A stretch of 64,000 nucleotides of DNA from assembly GCF_002915575.1 (NCBI RefSeq), contig NZ_PQGD01000004.1, forward strand, positions 244,324-308,323, written 5' to 3'. This document shows, piece after piece, positions 47,442-58,270 of this stretch. The notes under the pieces are model-generated. The model saw nothing but the letters and a program-made list of their open reading frames with translations, ran no database searches and had not been told where the DNA came from. The translations under genes were made by a program, and so were the position numbers. Position 1 is the first letter of the stretch. Each line of letters opens with the position of its first letter. This DNA comes from Superficieibacter electus. Its GTDB lineage: Bacteria > Pseudomonadota > Gammaproteobacteria > Enterobacterales > Enterobacteriaceae.

Positions 47442-48953
47442 ATGGGTTTTTCCGTTGAGGTACTGGCGAAAATCGCCATCGAATTACAGCGTGACATCGG
47501 TCATCAGGATCGTTTTGCGCGGCTGATCGCCACACTCCGTCAGGCGCTGGGCTGTGACGCGTCGGCGCTGCTGCGCTACGAGGCGCATCAGTTTATTCCG
47601 CTGGCCATCGACGGGCTGGCGCAGGACGTGCTGGGGCGGCGGTTCGCGCTGGCCGGGCATCCGCGCCTGGAAGCGATTGCCCGTGCGGGCGACGTGGTAC
47701 GTTTCCCGGCGGACAGCGATTTGCCCGATCCTTACGACGGTCTGATCCCTGGTCAGGAGAGCCTGAAGGTCCACGCCTGCGTCGGACTGCCGCTGTTTGC
47801 CGGGCAAAACCTGATTGGCGCGCTGACCCTCGACGGTATGTCTGCCGACCGCTTCGATAACTTCAGCGATGAAGAGCTACGGTTAATCGCCGCGCTGGTG
47901 GCGGGCGCGCTGAATAATGCACTGCTGATTGCCCAGCTTGAGAGCCAGAACGTCTTGCCAGGGGAAAATAATGGCTACGGGCAGGCCCCGGGGCAGGAGA
48001 TGATCGGCCTGTCAGAGAGCATGGTGCAACTGAAAAAAGAGATTGCCATCGTTGCGGCCTCCGATCTAAACGTGCTGATTGGTGGCGAAACCGGCACCGG
48101 TAAAGAGCTGGTGGCGAAAGCGATTCACGAAGGCTCGGCGCGTGCGGCCAGTCCGCTGGGTTATCTTAACTGCGCGGCGCTGCCGGAGAGCGTGGCGGAA
48201 AGCGAGCTGTTCGGCCATGTGAAAGGCGCGTTTACTGGCGCTATCAGCCATCGCAGCGGAAAGTTTGAGATGGCGGATAACGGCACGTTATTTCTGGATG
48301 AAATCGGCGAGCTGTCGCTGGCGCTTCAGGCCAAGCTGCTGCGCGTTTTGCAGTACGGCGATATTCAGCGGGTGGGCGACGATCGCAGTTTGCGGGTGAA
48401 CGTGCGCGTGCTGGCGGCCACCAACCGCGACCTGCGCGAAGAGGTGCTGGCCGGACGTTTTCGTGCCGACCTTTTCCATCGGCTGAGCGTTTTCCCGCTC
48501 TCAGTGCCGCCGCTGCGCGAGCGGGGAGATGATGTGGTGCTGCTGGCGGGCTATTTTTGCGAGCAGTGCCGGGTGCGGTTCGGGCTGGCACAGGTGGTGT
48601 TAAGTCCTGGCGCACGGGCGCATCTGGCGGGTTACGGCTGGCCGGGTAATGTGCGCGAACTGGAACACGCTATTCACCGGGCGGTGGTGCTGGCGCGGGC
48701 CACGACAACAGGTGATGACGTCGTGCTGGAGGCAAAGCATTTCACCCTGCACGATCAACCGGCCCCGGTTACCAGCGTAGCGCTGCCGCCTGATAACACC
48801 AACCTGCGCGAGGCGACCGGGCGTTTTCAGCGGGAAATGATCACCCGCGCGCTGGCGCAAAGCGAAGGAAACTGGGCGGCCAGCGCGAGGCGGCTGGAAA
48901 CCGACGTCGCCAACCTGCACCGGCTGGCGAAGCGTCTCGGGCTGAAAGCCTAG
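47442..48953 (+). CDS. norR: Anaerobic nitric oxide reductase transcriptional activator NorR
   Basis: A 503-residue sigma-54 activator (E. coli NorR 504 aa). The N-terminal GAF domain (about 1-170) binds a mononuclear iron that senses NO. The AAA+ domain has Walker A GETGTGKE, the GAFTGA loop ([13 protein letters not shown]) and [11 protein letters not shown]. The C-terminus is a Fis-like HTH ([24 protein letters not shown]). It is divergent from norVW, and its own 5' region contains the enhancer sites. The stop overlaps the gutQ stop by 4 bases on the other strand. Confidence 0.96.
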   Translation: MGFSVEVLAKIAIELQRDIGHQDRFARLIATLRQALGCDASALLRYEAHQFIPLAIDGLAQDVLGRRFALAGHPRLEAIARAGDVVRFPADSDLPDPYDGLIPGQESLKVHACVGLPLFAGQNLIGALTLDGMSADRFDNFSDEELRLIAALVAGALNNALLIAQLESQNVLPGENNGYGQAPGQEMIGLSESMVQLKKEIAIVAASDLNVLIGGETGTGKELVAKAIHEGSARAASPLGYLNCAALPESVAESELFGHVKGAFTGAISHRSGKFEMADNGTLFLDEIGELSLALQAKLLRVLQYGDIQRVGDDRSLRVNVRVLAATNRDLREEVLAGRFRADLFHRLSVFPLSVPPLRERGDDVVLLAGYFCEQCRVRFGLAQVVLSPGARAHLAGYGWPGNVRELEHAIHRAVVLARATTTGDDVVLEAKHFTLHDQPAPVTSVALPPDNTNLREATGRFQREMITRALAQSEGNWAASARRLETDVANLHRLAKRLGLKA

Positions 48954-49915
48954 AGGATGCCTGCCTGGTAGAAATCCTGAAGGTTAATCGCGCCGGTGAG
49001 CTTGCCCTGATCGTCCACCACCGGTGCGGCGGTGATTTTGCGCTTCATCAGGATATCTTTGGCATCAATCGCGCGGCTGTTGGCCTGAAGGGTGATCCCG
49101 CCGCGCGTCATCGCGCCGCCCACCTCGGCGGTTAATGCGCCGCCGCCCACCAGCCAGCGTCGCAGGTCGCCGTCGGTAAACACGCCCTTAACCTGCGCGT
49201 CGTTATCGCAGACCGCAACCAGCCCCAGCCCGGTGCGGCTGAGTTCCATCATGGCATCCATTATGCTGGTGGTCAGTTTCACCTGCGGGATGGCCGCATC
49301 GCGGCGCATCAGATGATGCACTTTGTTCAGCAGCCGCGCCCCCAGCGCCCCTGCCGGATGCGAACGGGCAAAGTCTTCCTCATTAAAACCGCGCGTCTGC
49401 ATCACCGCCATCGCCAGCGCGTCGCCCATCATCAGCGTATTTACCGTGCTGGAGGTTGGTGCCAGATGCATCGGGCAGGCTTCACGCTCGACGGAAATAT
49501 CCAGCACTGCCGAGGCGGCCAGCGCCAGCGGGGAGCGGGATTTGCCGGTCATCGCCAGCAGCGTCACCGCTTTTTCCTGTAAGCGCGGGATAATCAGATC
49601 CAGCTCTTTGGCGCTACCGGAATAGGAGATAAACAGCAGCACGTCACGGCTTTCGATCATCCCGAGATCGCCGTGCAATGCTTCGGCCGGATGGACAAAA
49701 AATGCCGGGGTACCGGTGCTGGCGAGCGTGGCGGCGATCTTTTTACCGATATGCCCGGACTTGCCCATCCCCGAGACGATAACCTTGCCCGTACACTGGA
49801 TAATGGTATTGGCGGCACGAATAAAATCGTCGCCCAGCCGGTCTGGCAGGCGGCTGGCTTCCTGTAATTCCAGTTGCAACGTCTGGCGGCCTGCCTCTAA
49901 CAGAAACTCACTCAT
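48950..49915 (-). CDS. gutQ: D-arabinose 5-phosphate isomerase GutQ
   Basis: The 321-residue protein has an N-terminal SIS domain ([33 protein letters not shown], split here by its GMGKSGHIG core, and [14 protein letters not shown]) and two C-terminal CBS domains ([42 protein letters not shown]; cores quoted by family). Such enzymes interconvert ribulose-5-phosphate and arabinose-5-phosphate. It is the last gene of the glucitol operon and overlaps srlR by 8 bases. Confidence 0.94.
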   Translation of the reverse strand: MSEFLLEAGRQTLQLELQEASRLPDRLGDDFIRAANTIIQCTGKVIVSGMGKSGHIGKKIAATLASTGTPAFFVHPAEALHGDLGMIESRDVLLFISYSGSAKELDLIIPRLQEKAVTLLAMTGKSRSPLALAASAVLDISVEREACPMHLAPTSSTVNTLMMGDALAMAVMQTRGFNEEDFARSHPAGALGARLLNKVHHLMRRDAAIPQVKLTTSIMDAMMELSRTGLGLVAVCDNDAQVKGVFTDGDLRRWLVGGGALTAEVGGAMTRGGITLQANSRAIDAKDILMKRKITAAPVVDDQGKLTGAINLQDFYQAGIL

Positions 49916-50681
49916 GCTTTTCTCCGGTAATAATCACTTCAACGCCTTTTTCCTCCAGCGCCTGACGAAACGCCGGGGTGATGCCCGCATCGGTGATCAG
50001 CTTATTGACGCGCTCCAGGCCACAAACGATGTTAGGGCTTTTGCGGCCAAATTTTGATGAATCCGCCATCAGGATGATTTCGCGTGCGGCGGCGCACATT
50101 GCGTTACTGACGCTGAAGACTTCGTTAAAGGTGGTGACGCCCGCATTCAAATCAATACCGTCGGTGCCCATAAACAGCTTATCGAAGCTGAAATGCTGGA
50201 ATGCGTTTTCGGCGAGCTGGCCATGAAAAGAGGCCGATTTTTTACGAAAGGTGCCGCCGGGCATCAGGATGGTCTGTTCGTTGTCCAGTTCAGACAGCGC
50301 ATTGACGATATGCAGGCTGTTGGTCATCACCGTAATGTTATTAAAACGGCTGAGCAGGGGCACCATCTGTAATACGGTACTGCCTGCATCCAGAATAATG
50401 GAGTCACCGTCATGAATAAACGTTACCGCGCTTTCGGCGATCAGCGCTTTTTTATCGGTGTTGATTAGCGTCTTGTGGTCGATAGGCGGATCGGCCTCAT
50501 CTTTATTCAACACGACGCCGCCATAGGTGCGGATAACAGTTCCCGTATTTTCCAGTATCACCAGGTCTTTGCGGATGGTGGTGCCGGTGGTGTCAAAGTG
50601 CTGTGCCAGTTCCTCAACAGAGCATTTCCCCTGTTTTTGCAGATGCTCAAGAATGGCCGCCTGGCGCTGACGTGGTTTCAT
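49908..50681 (-). CDS. srlR: Glucitol operon DeoR-family repressor
   Basis: A 257-residue DeoR-family regulator. The HTH is near the N-terminus ([20 protein letters not shown], then [13 protein letters not shown]). The sugar-phosphate-sensing domain contains [20 protein letters not shown] and [12 protein letters not shown]. It represses the srl genes in the absence of glucitol (sorbitol). Same length as E. coli SrlR; cotranscribed with gutM and gutQ. Confidence 0.95.
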   Translation of the reverse strand: MKPRQRQAAILEHLQKQGKCSVEELAQHFDTTGTTIRKDLVILENTGTVIRTYGGVVLNKDEADPPIDHKTLINTDKKALIAESAVTFIHDGDSIILDAGSTVLQMVPLLSRFNNITVMTNSLHIVNALSELDNEQTILMPGGTFRKKSASFHGQLAENAFQHFSFDKLFMGTDGIDLNAGVTTFNEVFSVSNAMCAAAREIILMADSSKFGRKSPNIVCGLERVNKLITDAGITPAFRQALEEKGVEVIITGEKHE

Positions 50682-50747
50682 AGGCGTGGATACCCAAATT
50701 AAATTGCGAAGTGATAATTTCGCAAGCTATTAGCATTCACAACGAAA

Positions 50748-51107
50748 TTACCCATGTTTCAGTTTAAGCGCCAATGATAGTGCATTCTGACAGAGTGGAT
50801 CTTGTGGAAAGATCACATCAGGCTTTAATTCTTCAAGATAGTTTCCGTTAATGTTCCTGATTTTGCCGGGACGCGCGAAAACGGTGAGGCCGCGCATGAT
50901 GAGCGAATCGCAGACTTTGTCATCCTTGTCGAGCGCGACGGCGATAACGACTCTGGGTTTAAAGCGACCGCCGGAGCGGCCAACGCCGACGCGCCCCTGC
51001 TGGCAGAGTTGGTCGAAAGCGCGATTAAATCGCCAGATTTGCCAGCCGCCGAGGGCAAGCTGGCTGAGCCAGGCGATAATGGCAACGGTAATCAGGGTAG
51101 TAACCAT
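50748..51107 (-). CDS. gutM: Glucitol operon activator GutM
   Basis: A 119-residue protein with one N-terminal hydrophobic helix (LITVAIIAWLSQLALGGWQI), then a basic stretch RFNRAFDQLCQQGRVGVGRS and a C-terminal EELKPDVIFPQDPLCQNAL. Length equals E. coli GutM, a positive regulator of the glucitol operon. The N-terminal helix suggests membrane association, and I see no clear DNA-binding motif. It is separated from srlD by a REP array. Confidence 0.93.
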   Translation of the reverse strand: MVTTLITVAIIAWLSQLALGGWQIWRFNRAFDQLCQQGRVGVGRSGGRFKPRVVIAVALDKDDKVCDSLIMRGLTVFARPGKIRNINGNYLEELKPDVIFPQDPLCQNALSLALKLKHG

Positions 51108-51136
51108 GGTTAATGCCTCTTTTTGGGGAAAACGTA

Positions 51137-51425
51137 ATGTCTCCGGCCCCGGTGATAGTAATGCCGGGCGGCGCTGCGCTTGCCCGGCCTACAGCGGAGG
51201 TTGAAATGTCTTCGGCTCCGCGGGTTTAATGCCGGGCGGCGCTGCGCTTGCCCGGCCTACAGCGGAGATTGAAATGTCTTCGGCTCCGCGGGTTTAATGC
51301 CGGGCGGCGCTGCGCTTGCCCGGCCTACGGCGGAGGTTGGAATGTCTTAGGCTCCGCGGGTTTAATGCCGGGCGGCTATTTACGGCTGGCATTTGTAGGC
51401 CCGGTAAGCGCAGCGCCACCGGGCA
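51137..51425. repeat. REP/BIME array with 68-bp units inside the srl operon
   Basis: Units start at 51161, 51229, 51297 and 51365, exactly 68 bases apart, each with ATGCCGGGCGGCGCTGCGCT followed by TGCCCGGCCTAC and GGCTCCGCGGGTTT. The fourth is degenerate and ends with an inverted REP (GTAGGCCCGGTAAGCGCAGC, then CCACCGGGC). The array fills the srlD-gutM gap and would form strong hairpins in the operon mRNA. Confidence 0.9.
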
Positions 51426-51438
51426 GAGTGGCACAGGC

Positions 51439-52218
51439 TTAAAACATCACCTGCCCGCCGGTCACGTTAATCGACTGCCCGGTACAATAAGATGCCTTCG
51501 GACTGGCGTAAAAGAGCAGCATATTCAGCACGTCCTGATAATCACAGCCGCGTTTAAGCGGCACTTTGTCGATGTAATACTGTTCGACTTCCTGCGCTTT
51601 AATACCCAGCTTGGCCGCGTACTGCGGCAGCAAGGACTGGAACATCGGTGATTTGAGCAGGTTGCCAAGCATCAGCGCGTGAACGGTAATACCATACTCC
51701 GCGAGATCCAGGGCCAGCGACTGTGTCAACCCGACGCCGCCGAATTTCGCCGCGCTATACCCGGCGTTATGCTTGCTGCCAACCTTGCCTGATTTAGAGT
51801 TAATTTGAATAATTCGTCCCTGAATACCGTCACGGATCATCAGACGAGAAAATTCACGGGCGCAAAGGAAATAGCCCACCAAATTCACCTGCAAAGAGCG
51901 GTCGAAATCACCCAGCGCAAAATCGCTGATAAACGCGGCTTTGGCGATCCCGGCGCTGTAAACCAGCAAATCGACGCGGCCAAAGATTTCATCCACGCCG
52001 CGCGCCAGCGCCAGTACGCTGTGCTCGCAGGTGGCATCGGCCCCGAAGCCATACGCCATCCCTTCACCAAATTCAGCGTTAATTTCTTTCGCGACCGTAG
52101 CCGCTTTATCACTCTGAATATCCACAACCGCCACGCGGTAGCCTTCTGCGGCAAGCCCACGGCTCAGGAACGCCCCCAGGGTCTGTCCTGCGCCAATGAC
52201 AACGGCAACCTGACTCAT
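51439..52218 (-). CDS. srlD: Sorbitol-6-phosphate 2-dehydrogenase
   Basis: A 259-residue short-chain dehydrogenase oxidising glucitol-6-phosphate to fructose-6-phosphate with NAD. The cofactor loop is VVIGAGQTLGAFLSRGLA (residues about 6-23). The active site is INSKSGKVGSKHNAGYSAAKFGG-type, with Tyr and Lys in YSAAK. Same length as E. coli SrlD. It follows srlB by 17 bases. Confidence 0.96.
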   Translation of the reverse strand: MSQVAVVIGAGQTLGAFLSRGLAAEGYRVAVVDIQSDKAATVAKEINAEFGEGMAYGFGADATCEHSVLALARGVDEIFGRVDLLVYSAGIAKAAFISDFALGDFDRSLQVNLVGYFLCAREFSRLMIRDGIQGRIIQINSKSGKVGSKHNAGYSAAKFGGVGLTQSLALDLAEYGITVHALMLGNLLKSPMFQSLLPQYAAKLGIKAQEVEQYYIDKVPLKRGCDYQDVLNMLLFYASPKASYCTGQSINVTGGQVMF

Positions 52219-52235
52219 ACTTTTCTCCTTACTAC

Positions 52236-52598
52236 TTAAGCGACAAATTTCAACATACAGCCGGGGGCGATGCCCTCCGGCACAGGACCTGCAACGTGAA
52301 CGGTACCGGGATATTCCGCCTCATGTTGCCCATCAAAGCGCAGGGTGATATGCCCAAGCTCACGCAAATTTTGTTCCGCGACATCCCCCACCGCCGTGAC
52401 GTCATAGCACCGATCGCCCAGCTCAAAGTGCGTACCTGGTCTGAGCGTGCCGGTCAGTTCGCCGTGGCAGTGGATAAAACAAAACTCCACAATGTCCGCC
52501 GGCGCGCCCTCGCGAAACGTGATCAGCATCCGATCGTTCAGCGCATCAGCCGCGCACTGGCCGATGTGGGTAATGGTGGTCTGGTAAATAACCGTCAT
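52236..52598 (-). CDS. srlB: PTS glucitol/sorbitol EIIA component
   Basis: A 120-residue EIIA of the Gut family (E. coli SrlB 123 aa). The phosphorylated His lies in VEFCFIHCHGELTG (about residues 37-50). It begins YQTTITHIGQCAADAL and ends GPVEG/GPVPEGIAPGCML. It passes phosphate from HPr to the EIIB part of SrlE. Confidence 0.94.
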   Translation of the reverse strand: MTVIYQTTITHIGQCAADALNDRMLITFREGAPADIVEFCFIHCHGELTGTLRPGTHFELGDRCYDVTAVGDVAEQNLRELGHITLRFDGQHEAEYPGTVHVAGPVPEGIAPGCMLKFVA

Positions 52599-52609
52599 CT
52601 TCAGACTCC

Positions 52610-54168
<1,559 letters not shown>

Positions 54169-54193
54169 TTAATCAGATCGAAAGATTTAAAAG

Positions 54194-54209
54194 TGTTAAT
54201 TCGATCGCA
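54194..54209 (-). promoter_or_regulatory. Candidate CRP site upstream of srlA
   Basis: TGTTA-N6-TCGCA keeps four of five bases in each CRP half site and lies about 75-90 bases before srlA. Catabolite control of the glucitol operon by CRP is known in E. coli. Confidence 0.5.
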
Positions 54210-54367
54210 AAATGAAAGATAAATATTTTAGTTTGAAAGTTTTTGGCGGAAGCGGTAAGAAGTGAGCGGCAGAAAAACTTTTTACTGCGGCAGGAAGCCG
54301 CTTCCTTGAGAGCGGGCGGATGTTTTACCATACTTGCCTTTGCCCAAATTCGTTGAATGGAACTCCC

Positions 54368-55447
54368 ATGTTTAAGCGTCGTTACCTGACTTTATTTCCG
54401 TTAATTACCCTGCTCGCGGCCTGCAGCAGCCAACCGAAAACCTCCGCCTCTCCGGAAACGGTAGCACCTGCTCCCTCTGGCGGTTTCCTGCTGGAGCCGC
54501 AGCATAATGTGATGATGCTCAGCGGTGATTTCGCCAATAACCCGGCGGCGGAGCAGTTCATCGACAAGATGGTGAGCAAGCATGGCTTTAATAAGCAGCA
54601 GCTTCAGGAGATCCTGTCGCAGGCGAAGCGCAAAGATAACGTGCTGCGTCTGATGGACAGGCAGGCACCGACGACATCGACATTGCCCAGCGGCCCGAAT
54701 GGCGCGTGGTTACGCTATCGCCAGCAGTTTATTACCCCGGATAACGTGCAAAACGGCGTGGTGTTCTGGAACCAGTATCAGGATGCGCTGAACCGCGCGT
54801 GGCAGGTTTATGGCGTACCTCCGGAAATCATCGTCGGTATTATCGGTGTGGAAACGCGCTGGGGCCGGGTAATGGGGAAAACCCGAATTCTTGATGCGCT
54901 GGCCACGCTTTCCTTTAATTATCCGCGCCGCGCTGAATATTTCTCCGGCGAACTGGAAACCTTCTTGTTGATGGCGCGTGATGAGCAGGACGACCCGCTG
55001 GATTTGCAGGGATCGTTTGCCGGGGCGATGGGCTACGGTCAGTTTATGCCGTCCTCATACAAGCAATATGCCGTTGATTTTAATGGCGATGGCCGTATTA
55101 ACCTGTGGGACCCGGAAGACGCCATCGGCAGCGTGGCTAATTATTTCAAAGAACATGGCTGGGTGAAGGGAGACCTGGTTGCCGTACAGGCCAGCGGTCA
55201 GGCGCAGGGGCTGGAAAGCGGCTTCAATACCAAATACAGCGTATCGCAGCTTGCGGTCGCCGGGCTGACGCCGCTTCAGCCGCTGGGGAACCATCAGCAG
55301 GCCAGCCTGCTGCGGCTGGATATCGGTACCAGTTATCAGTACTGGTATGGCCTGCCTAATTTCTACACCATCACGCGTTATAACCACAGCACTAACTATG
55401 CGATGGCCGTCTGGCAGCTGGGAGAAGCGGTAGCGCTGGCCCGTTAA
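54368..55447 (+). CDS. mltB: Membrane-bound lytic murein transglycosylase B
   Basis: A 359-residue lipoprotein from ATG 54368; a longer in-frame start at 54320 would spoil the signal. The lipoprotein signal ends LLAACSS (Cys at about residue 19). The GH103 catalytic Glu is in IIGVETRWGRVMGKTRI, and GSFAGAMGYGQFMPSSYKQYA and DFNGDGRINLWDPEDAIGS-type motifs follow. It cleaves peptidoglycan glycan strands with anhydro-muropeptide formation at the outer membrane. Monocistronic, followed by a strong hairpin. Confidence 0.96.
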   Translation: MFKRRYLTLFPLITLLAACSSQPKTSASPETVAPAPSGGFLLEPQHNVMMLSGDFANNPAAEQFIDKMVSKHGFNKQQLQEILSQAKRKDNVLRLMDRQAPTTSTLPSGPNGAWLRYRQQFITPDNVQNGVVFWNQYQDALNRAWQVYGVPPEIIVGIIGVETRWGRVMGKTRILDALATLSFNYPRRAEYFSGELETFLLMARDEQDDPLDLQGSFAGAMGYGQFMPSSYKQYAVDFNGDGRINLWDPEDAIGSVANYFKEHGWVKGDLVAVQASGQAQGLESGFNTKYSVSQLAVAGLTPLQPLGNHQQASLLRLDIGTSYQYWYGLPNFYTITRYNHSTNYAMAVWQLGEAVALAR

Positions 55448-55471
55448 GCTAACTGCGCTTTCTGCCTTTCT

Positions 55472-55504
55472 CGCTCGCCCCTGCGTTAAGCGCCGGGGCG
55501 AGCG
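55472..55504 (+). terminator. Hairpin after mltB, probable terminator
   Basis: CGCTCGCCCC (55472-55481) pairs perfectly with GGGGCGAGCG (55495-55504) and is followed by CATTATTACTTT. A 10-bp G/C-rich stem just after the gene fits an intrinsic terminator with a weak T-tract. Confidence 0.65.
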
Positions 55505-55582
55505 CATTATTACTTTCGTCTGAAATATTTCGACATAGTCCTGCGGGCAAATCCGGTTTACATTTCTCTACAAACTCAATAT

Positions 55583-55597
55583 TGTTATGTTATAACA
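55583..55597. promoter_or_regulatory. Zur-like operator before the metal ABC operon
   Basis: TGTTATGTTATAACA matches the core of the enterobacterial Zur box (TGTTATA-W-TATAACA) at 14 of 15 positions. It lies 14 bases before the first ATG of the operon, where a bound repressor would block transcription. Confidence 0.65.
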
Positions 55598-55611
55598 TAT
55601 TGAGGTTTTCT

Positions 55612-55722
55612 ATGCTTTCTTCTACGCTTTTTTCCTTCTCCGCCACGACGCGTTTGTTGTTTGCGCTACTGTTGCTGATCGTTCTGGGGCTGGCCATTCA
55701 CTGGGCGGTCGCATTGCCATGA
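55612..55722 (+). CDS. 36-residue membrane microprotein leading the metal ABC operon
   Basis: ATG 55612 follows TGAGG and encodes 36 residues: a short hydrophilic start (MLSSTLFSFSATTR) and one strongly hydrophobic helix (LLFALLLLIVLGLAIHWAV). The TGA overlaps the ATG of the ATPase gene (ATGA), a strong sign of translational coupling. It could be a small accessory membrane protein, or a leader ORF whose role is to couple translation. I do not recognise a family. Confidence 0.55.
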   Translation: MLSSTLFSFSATTRLLFALLLLIVLGLAIHWAVALP

Positions 55723-56375
55723 TGGAACTGGATCATCTTGTGGCAGGCTACGACCGCCAGCCCGTGACCCCGTCGCTAAGCGGCACTATTGAAACGGGCA
55801 GTATGATCGCGATTACCGGCGTTAACGGCTGCGGTAAATCGACGTTGTTGAAAACACTGGCGGGCTTTATTTCTCCGGTCAGCGGCAGTATTCACTGGTC
55901 AGCAGGGCGACCGGTTATTGGCTGGCTGGCGCAGCGTCATGCGCTGGAGTCACAGTTTCCGCTTACCGTCCAGGACGTGGTGAGTATGGGAGCCTGGCCG
56001 CGTGTTTCGCTCCTGAAAGCGCTGGATCGGGCCACGCGCGTGCGTATTGCGGCCGTGCTGGAGCGCGTCGGCCTTTCTTCACTGGCGCGAGACACTATTG
56101 ACCGGCTTTCCGGCGGGCAATTCCAGCGAATGTTATTCGCCCGCGTTCTGCTCCAGCAGGCTCCGCTGGTGATGCTTGATGAACCTTTTACCGGTGTCGA
56201 TGAAGCGACCCGGCAGGTCCTGATGGCCCTGATGATGGAGATGAACCGTCAGGGACAAACGGTGCTGGCCGTGCTGCACGACAGCCAGTGCGTGGCAGAG
56301 TATTTCCCTGAAACCCTCCACCTGGCGGCTGAAAAGGCGTACTGGGGCCGCACGCAGGAGGCGCTCCCGGCATGA
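55719..56375 (+). CDS. Metal (probably zinc) ABC transporter ATP-binding protein
   Basis: A 218-residue ATPase of the Mn/Zn/Fe-chelate family. Walker A is GVNGCGKSTLLKT (about residue 35), the Q-loop is near WLAQRHALE, the signature is RLSGGQFQRMLFAR, Walker B is PLVMLDEPFTGVD, and the switch His is in VLHDSQ. Start ATG 55719, or 55722 directly adjacent. It overlaps the microprotein ORF and, by 4 bases, the permease gene. With the permease and binding protein it makes a complete importer, distinct from the usual znuABC locus. Confidence 0.92.
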   Translation: MMELDHLVAGYDRQPVTPSLSGTIETGSMIAITGVNGCGKSTLLKTLAGFISPVSGSIHWSAGRPVIGWLAQRHALESQFPLTVQDVVSMGAWPRVSLLKALDRATRVRIAAVLERVGLSSLARDTIDRLSGGQFQRMLFARVLLQQAPLVMLDEPFTGVDEATRQVLMALMMEMNRQGQTVLAVLHDSQCVAEYFPETLHLAAEKAYWGRTQEALPA

Positions 56376-57232
56376 TTTGGCACCTCTTTTTTCAGCCGTT
56401 CATTGAGTACGGTTTTATGCGTCGCGCGCTGGTGGTGTGCCTGGCGCTCTCCATGAGTACTACGGCGCTGGGCGTGTTTTTGCTCTTACGGCGGATGAGC
56501 CTGATGGGCGATGCGCTTTCTCATGCCATTTTACCGGGCGTGGCAATCGGCTATCTGCTTAATGGCATGTCGCTGCTGGCGATGAGTATCGGCGGATTTA
56601 TTGCCGGTATCGCTGTGGCTTTAACTGCGGGATGGGTCAGCCGCCGCACGCTGCTTAAAGAGGACGCCAGTTTCGCCGGGTTTTATCTCGGTTCGCTGGC
56701 GCTGGGCGTGACGCTGGTTTCCCTGCGCGGCTCGAGTGTCGATCTCCTGCATTTGCTGTTTGGCTCGATTCTCGCCGTCGACGCCGACGCGGCTTTTTTC
56801 GTCGCGGGTGTTTCTGGCGTCACGCTGGTTTGTCTGGCGATGTTCTATCGGGGGCTGGTCAGCGAAGCATTTGACAGCGCCTGGCTTGAAGTCAATGCGC
56901 GCTGGCTGCCTTCACTTTTACACGGTCTGTTTCTGGCGCTGTTGGTATTGAATCTGGTCGCCGGCTTTCAGGTGCTGGGCACGCTGATGGCGGTAGGCGT
57001 CATGATGCTGCCTGCTGTCGCCGCTCGCTGTTGGGCCAGAACCTTGCCGGGACTGCTTTTGCTGGCCGGGGCAGGGGGCGTCGTCAGTGCCTGGCTGGGA
57101 TTAAGCCTTTCGTGGGGGGCCAGTCTGCCCGCCGGGCCGTCAATCGTCCTGACCGCCAGCGCACTGTTTTTTATATCCGTTATCTTTGGCAAGCGTAGCG
57201 GGCTGGCAAGCAGTCTGCGCGCTTATTTTTGA
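56372..57232 (+). CDS. Metal ABC transporter permease
   Basis: A 286-residue ABC-3 family permease with eight or nine hydrophobic segments. Typical are LRRMSLMGDALSHAILPGVAIGYLL (about residues 35-59, the coupling loop before it) and GTLMAVGVMMLPAVAARCWA (about 204-223). ABC-3 permeases serve zinc and manganese importers. It lies between the ATPase and the binding-protein genes in one operon. Confidence 0.92.
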   Translation: MIWHLFFQPFIEYGFMRRALVVCLALSMSTTALGVFLLLRRMSLMGDALSHAILPGVAIGYLLNGMSLLAMSIGGFIAGIAVALTAGWVSRRTLLKEDASFAGFYLGSLALGVTLVSLRGSSVDLLHLLFGSILAVDADAAFFVAGVSGVTLVCLAMFYRGLVSEAFDSAWLEVNARWLPSLLHGLFLALLVLNLVAGFQVLGTLMAVGVMMLPAVAARCWARTLPGLLLLAGAGGVVSAWLGLSLSWGASLPAGPSIVLTASALFFISVIFGKRSGLASSLRAYF

Positions 57233-57247
57233 CAGCAAGGGGAAATA

Positions 57248-58126
57248 ATGAAACGTAACGGGGTGATTATCGCACTGGCGCTTAGCGTCATGGCGCAGAA
57301 CGCAATGGCAAAAACGTTGAATGTGGTGGCCAGTTTTTCAATACTTGGCGACATCGTCGAGCAGGTAGGCGGCGATCATGTCAACGTGAATACGCTGGTG
57401 GGGCCGGATGGCGATCCGCATACCTTTGAACCTTCACCGAAAGACAGCGCGATGCTGAGCAAGGCTGATGTAGTGGTGGTTAACGGACTGGGCCTGGAGG
57501 GCTGGCTTGACAGGATGGTGAAAGCCTCCGGTTTTCACGGCACGCTGGTTGTCGCCTCGGACGGTATAAAAACGCATACGCTGGAAGAAGACGGCAAAAC
57601 GGTGACCGATCCGCATGCGTGGAACAACATGGCTAACGGTGCCCGTTACGCGCAAAATATTCAGGCTGCGCTGGAAAAAGCTGACCCGGAAGATGCTGCT
57701 GACCTGAAAACATCGGGCAGTCGCTATATCGCGCAGCTTCAACAACTGGATGGCTGGGCAAAAACGCAGTTTAGCGCCATCCCCCAGGCAAAGCGCAAGG
57801 TGCTGACCAGCCACGACGCCTTTGGCTATTTTAGCCGGGCATATGGCGTTACCTTTTTGGCACCGCAGGGTCTGTCCTCAGAAAGCGAACCGAGTGCGGC
57901 GCAGATCGCCCAGATGATTAAACAGATAAAAGCCGATGGTGTGAAAGTCTGGTTTATGGAAAACCAGCTTGATCCGCGTCTGGTTCGCCAGATTGCCAGC
58001 GCTACCGGTGCGCAGCCGGGCGGTGAACTGTATCCGGAAGCCTTGTCCGCTCCCGGCGGCGTGGCGGATACCTATGAGAAAGCGATGCGTCATAATATTG
58101 AGACCATCGCTAATAGCATGAAATAA
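57248..58126 (+). CDS. Periplasmic metal-binding protein of the ABC transporter (ZnuA/SitA/AztC-like)
   Basis: A 292-residue cluster A-I binding protein with a cleavable signal peptide (cut after NAMAK-like AMA, about residue 21). Predicted metal ligands are His in GDPHTFEPSP (about residue 58), His in TDPHAWNN (about 121), the TSHDAFGYF His (about 186) and an acidic residue near LYPEALS. There is no His-rich loop as in classical ZnuA, so manganese cannot be excluded. The Zur-like box upstream favours zinc. It resembles the additional zinc importer described in Klebsiella (ZniABC), but I could not verify orthology. Confidence 0.88.
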   Translation: MKRNGVIIALALSVMAQNAMAKTLNVVASFSILGDIVEQVGGDHVNVNTLVGPDGDPHTFEPSPKDSAMLSKADVVVVNGLGLEGWLDRMVKASGFHGTLVVASDGIKTHTLEEDGKTVTDPHAWNNMANGARYAQNIQAALEKADPEDAADLKTSGSRYIAQLQQLDGWAKTQFSAIPQAKRKVLTSHDAFGYFSRAYGVTFLAPQGLSSESEPSAAQIAQMIKQIKADGVKVWFMENQLDPRLVRQIASATGAQPGGELYPEALSAPGGVADTYEKAMRHNIETIANSMK

Positions 58127-58151
58127 CAGCGTCCTACTATCAGGCGTCGTT

Positions 58152-58178
58152 AAAGGTCAGCATAGCTGGCCTTTTTTC
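58152..58178 (+). terminator. Rho-independent terminator after the metal ABC operon
   Basis: GGTCAGC and GCTGGCC (one G-T pair) enclose ATA and are followed by TTTTTT. A standard intrinsic terminator 26 bases after the binding-protein stop. Confidence 0.85.
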
Positions 58179-58270
58179 TGAATCTTCCTCGTAAAATCAA
58201 CTCGTCGCCCCCATCTCGTTGTGGAAAGTGCTATCTTGTTTTCCATCCTTTTCGGCATTATAGGGCGCAC

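Noticed and set aside
51161-51425. Possible CRISPR array between srlD and gutM
   Set aside because: The repeated units are REP-type palindromes with conserved, not variable, connecting sequence.
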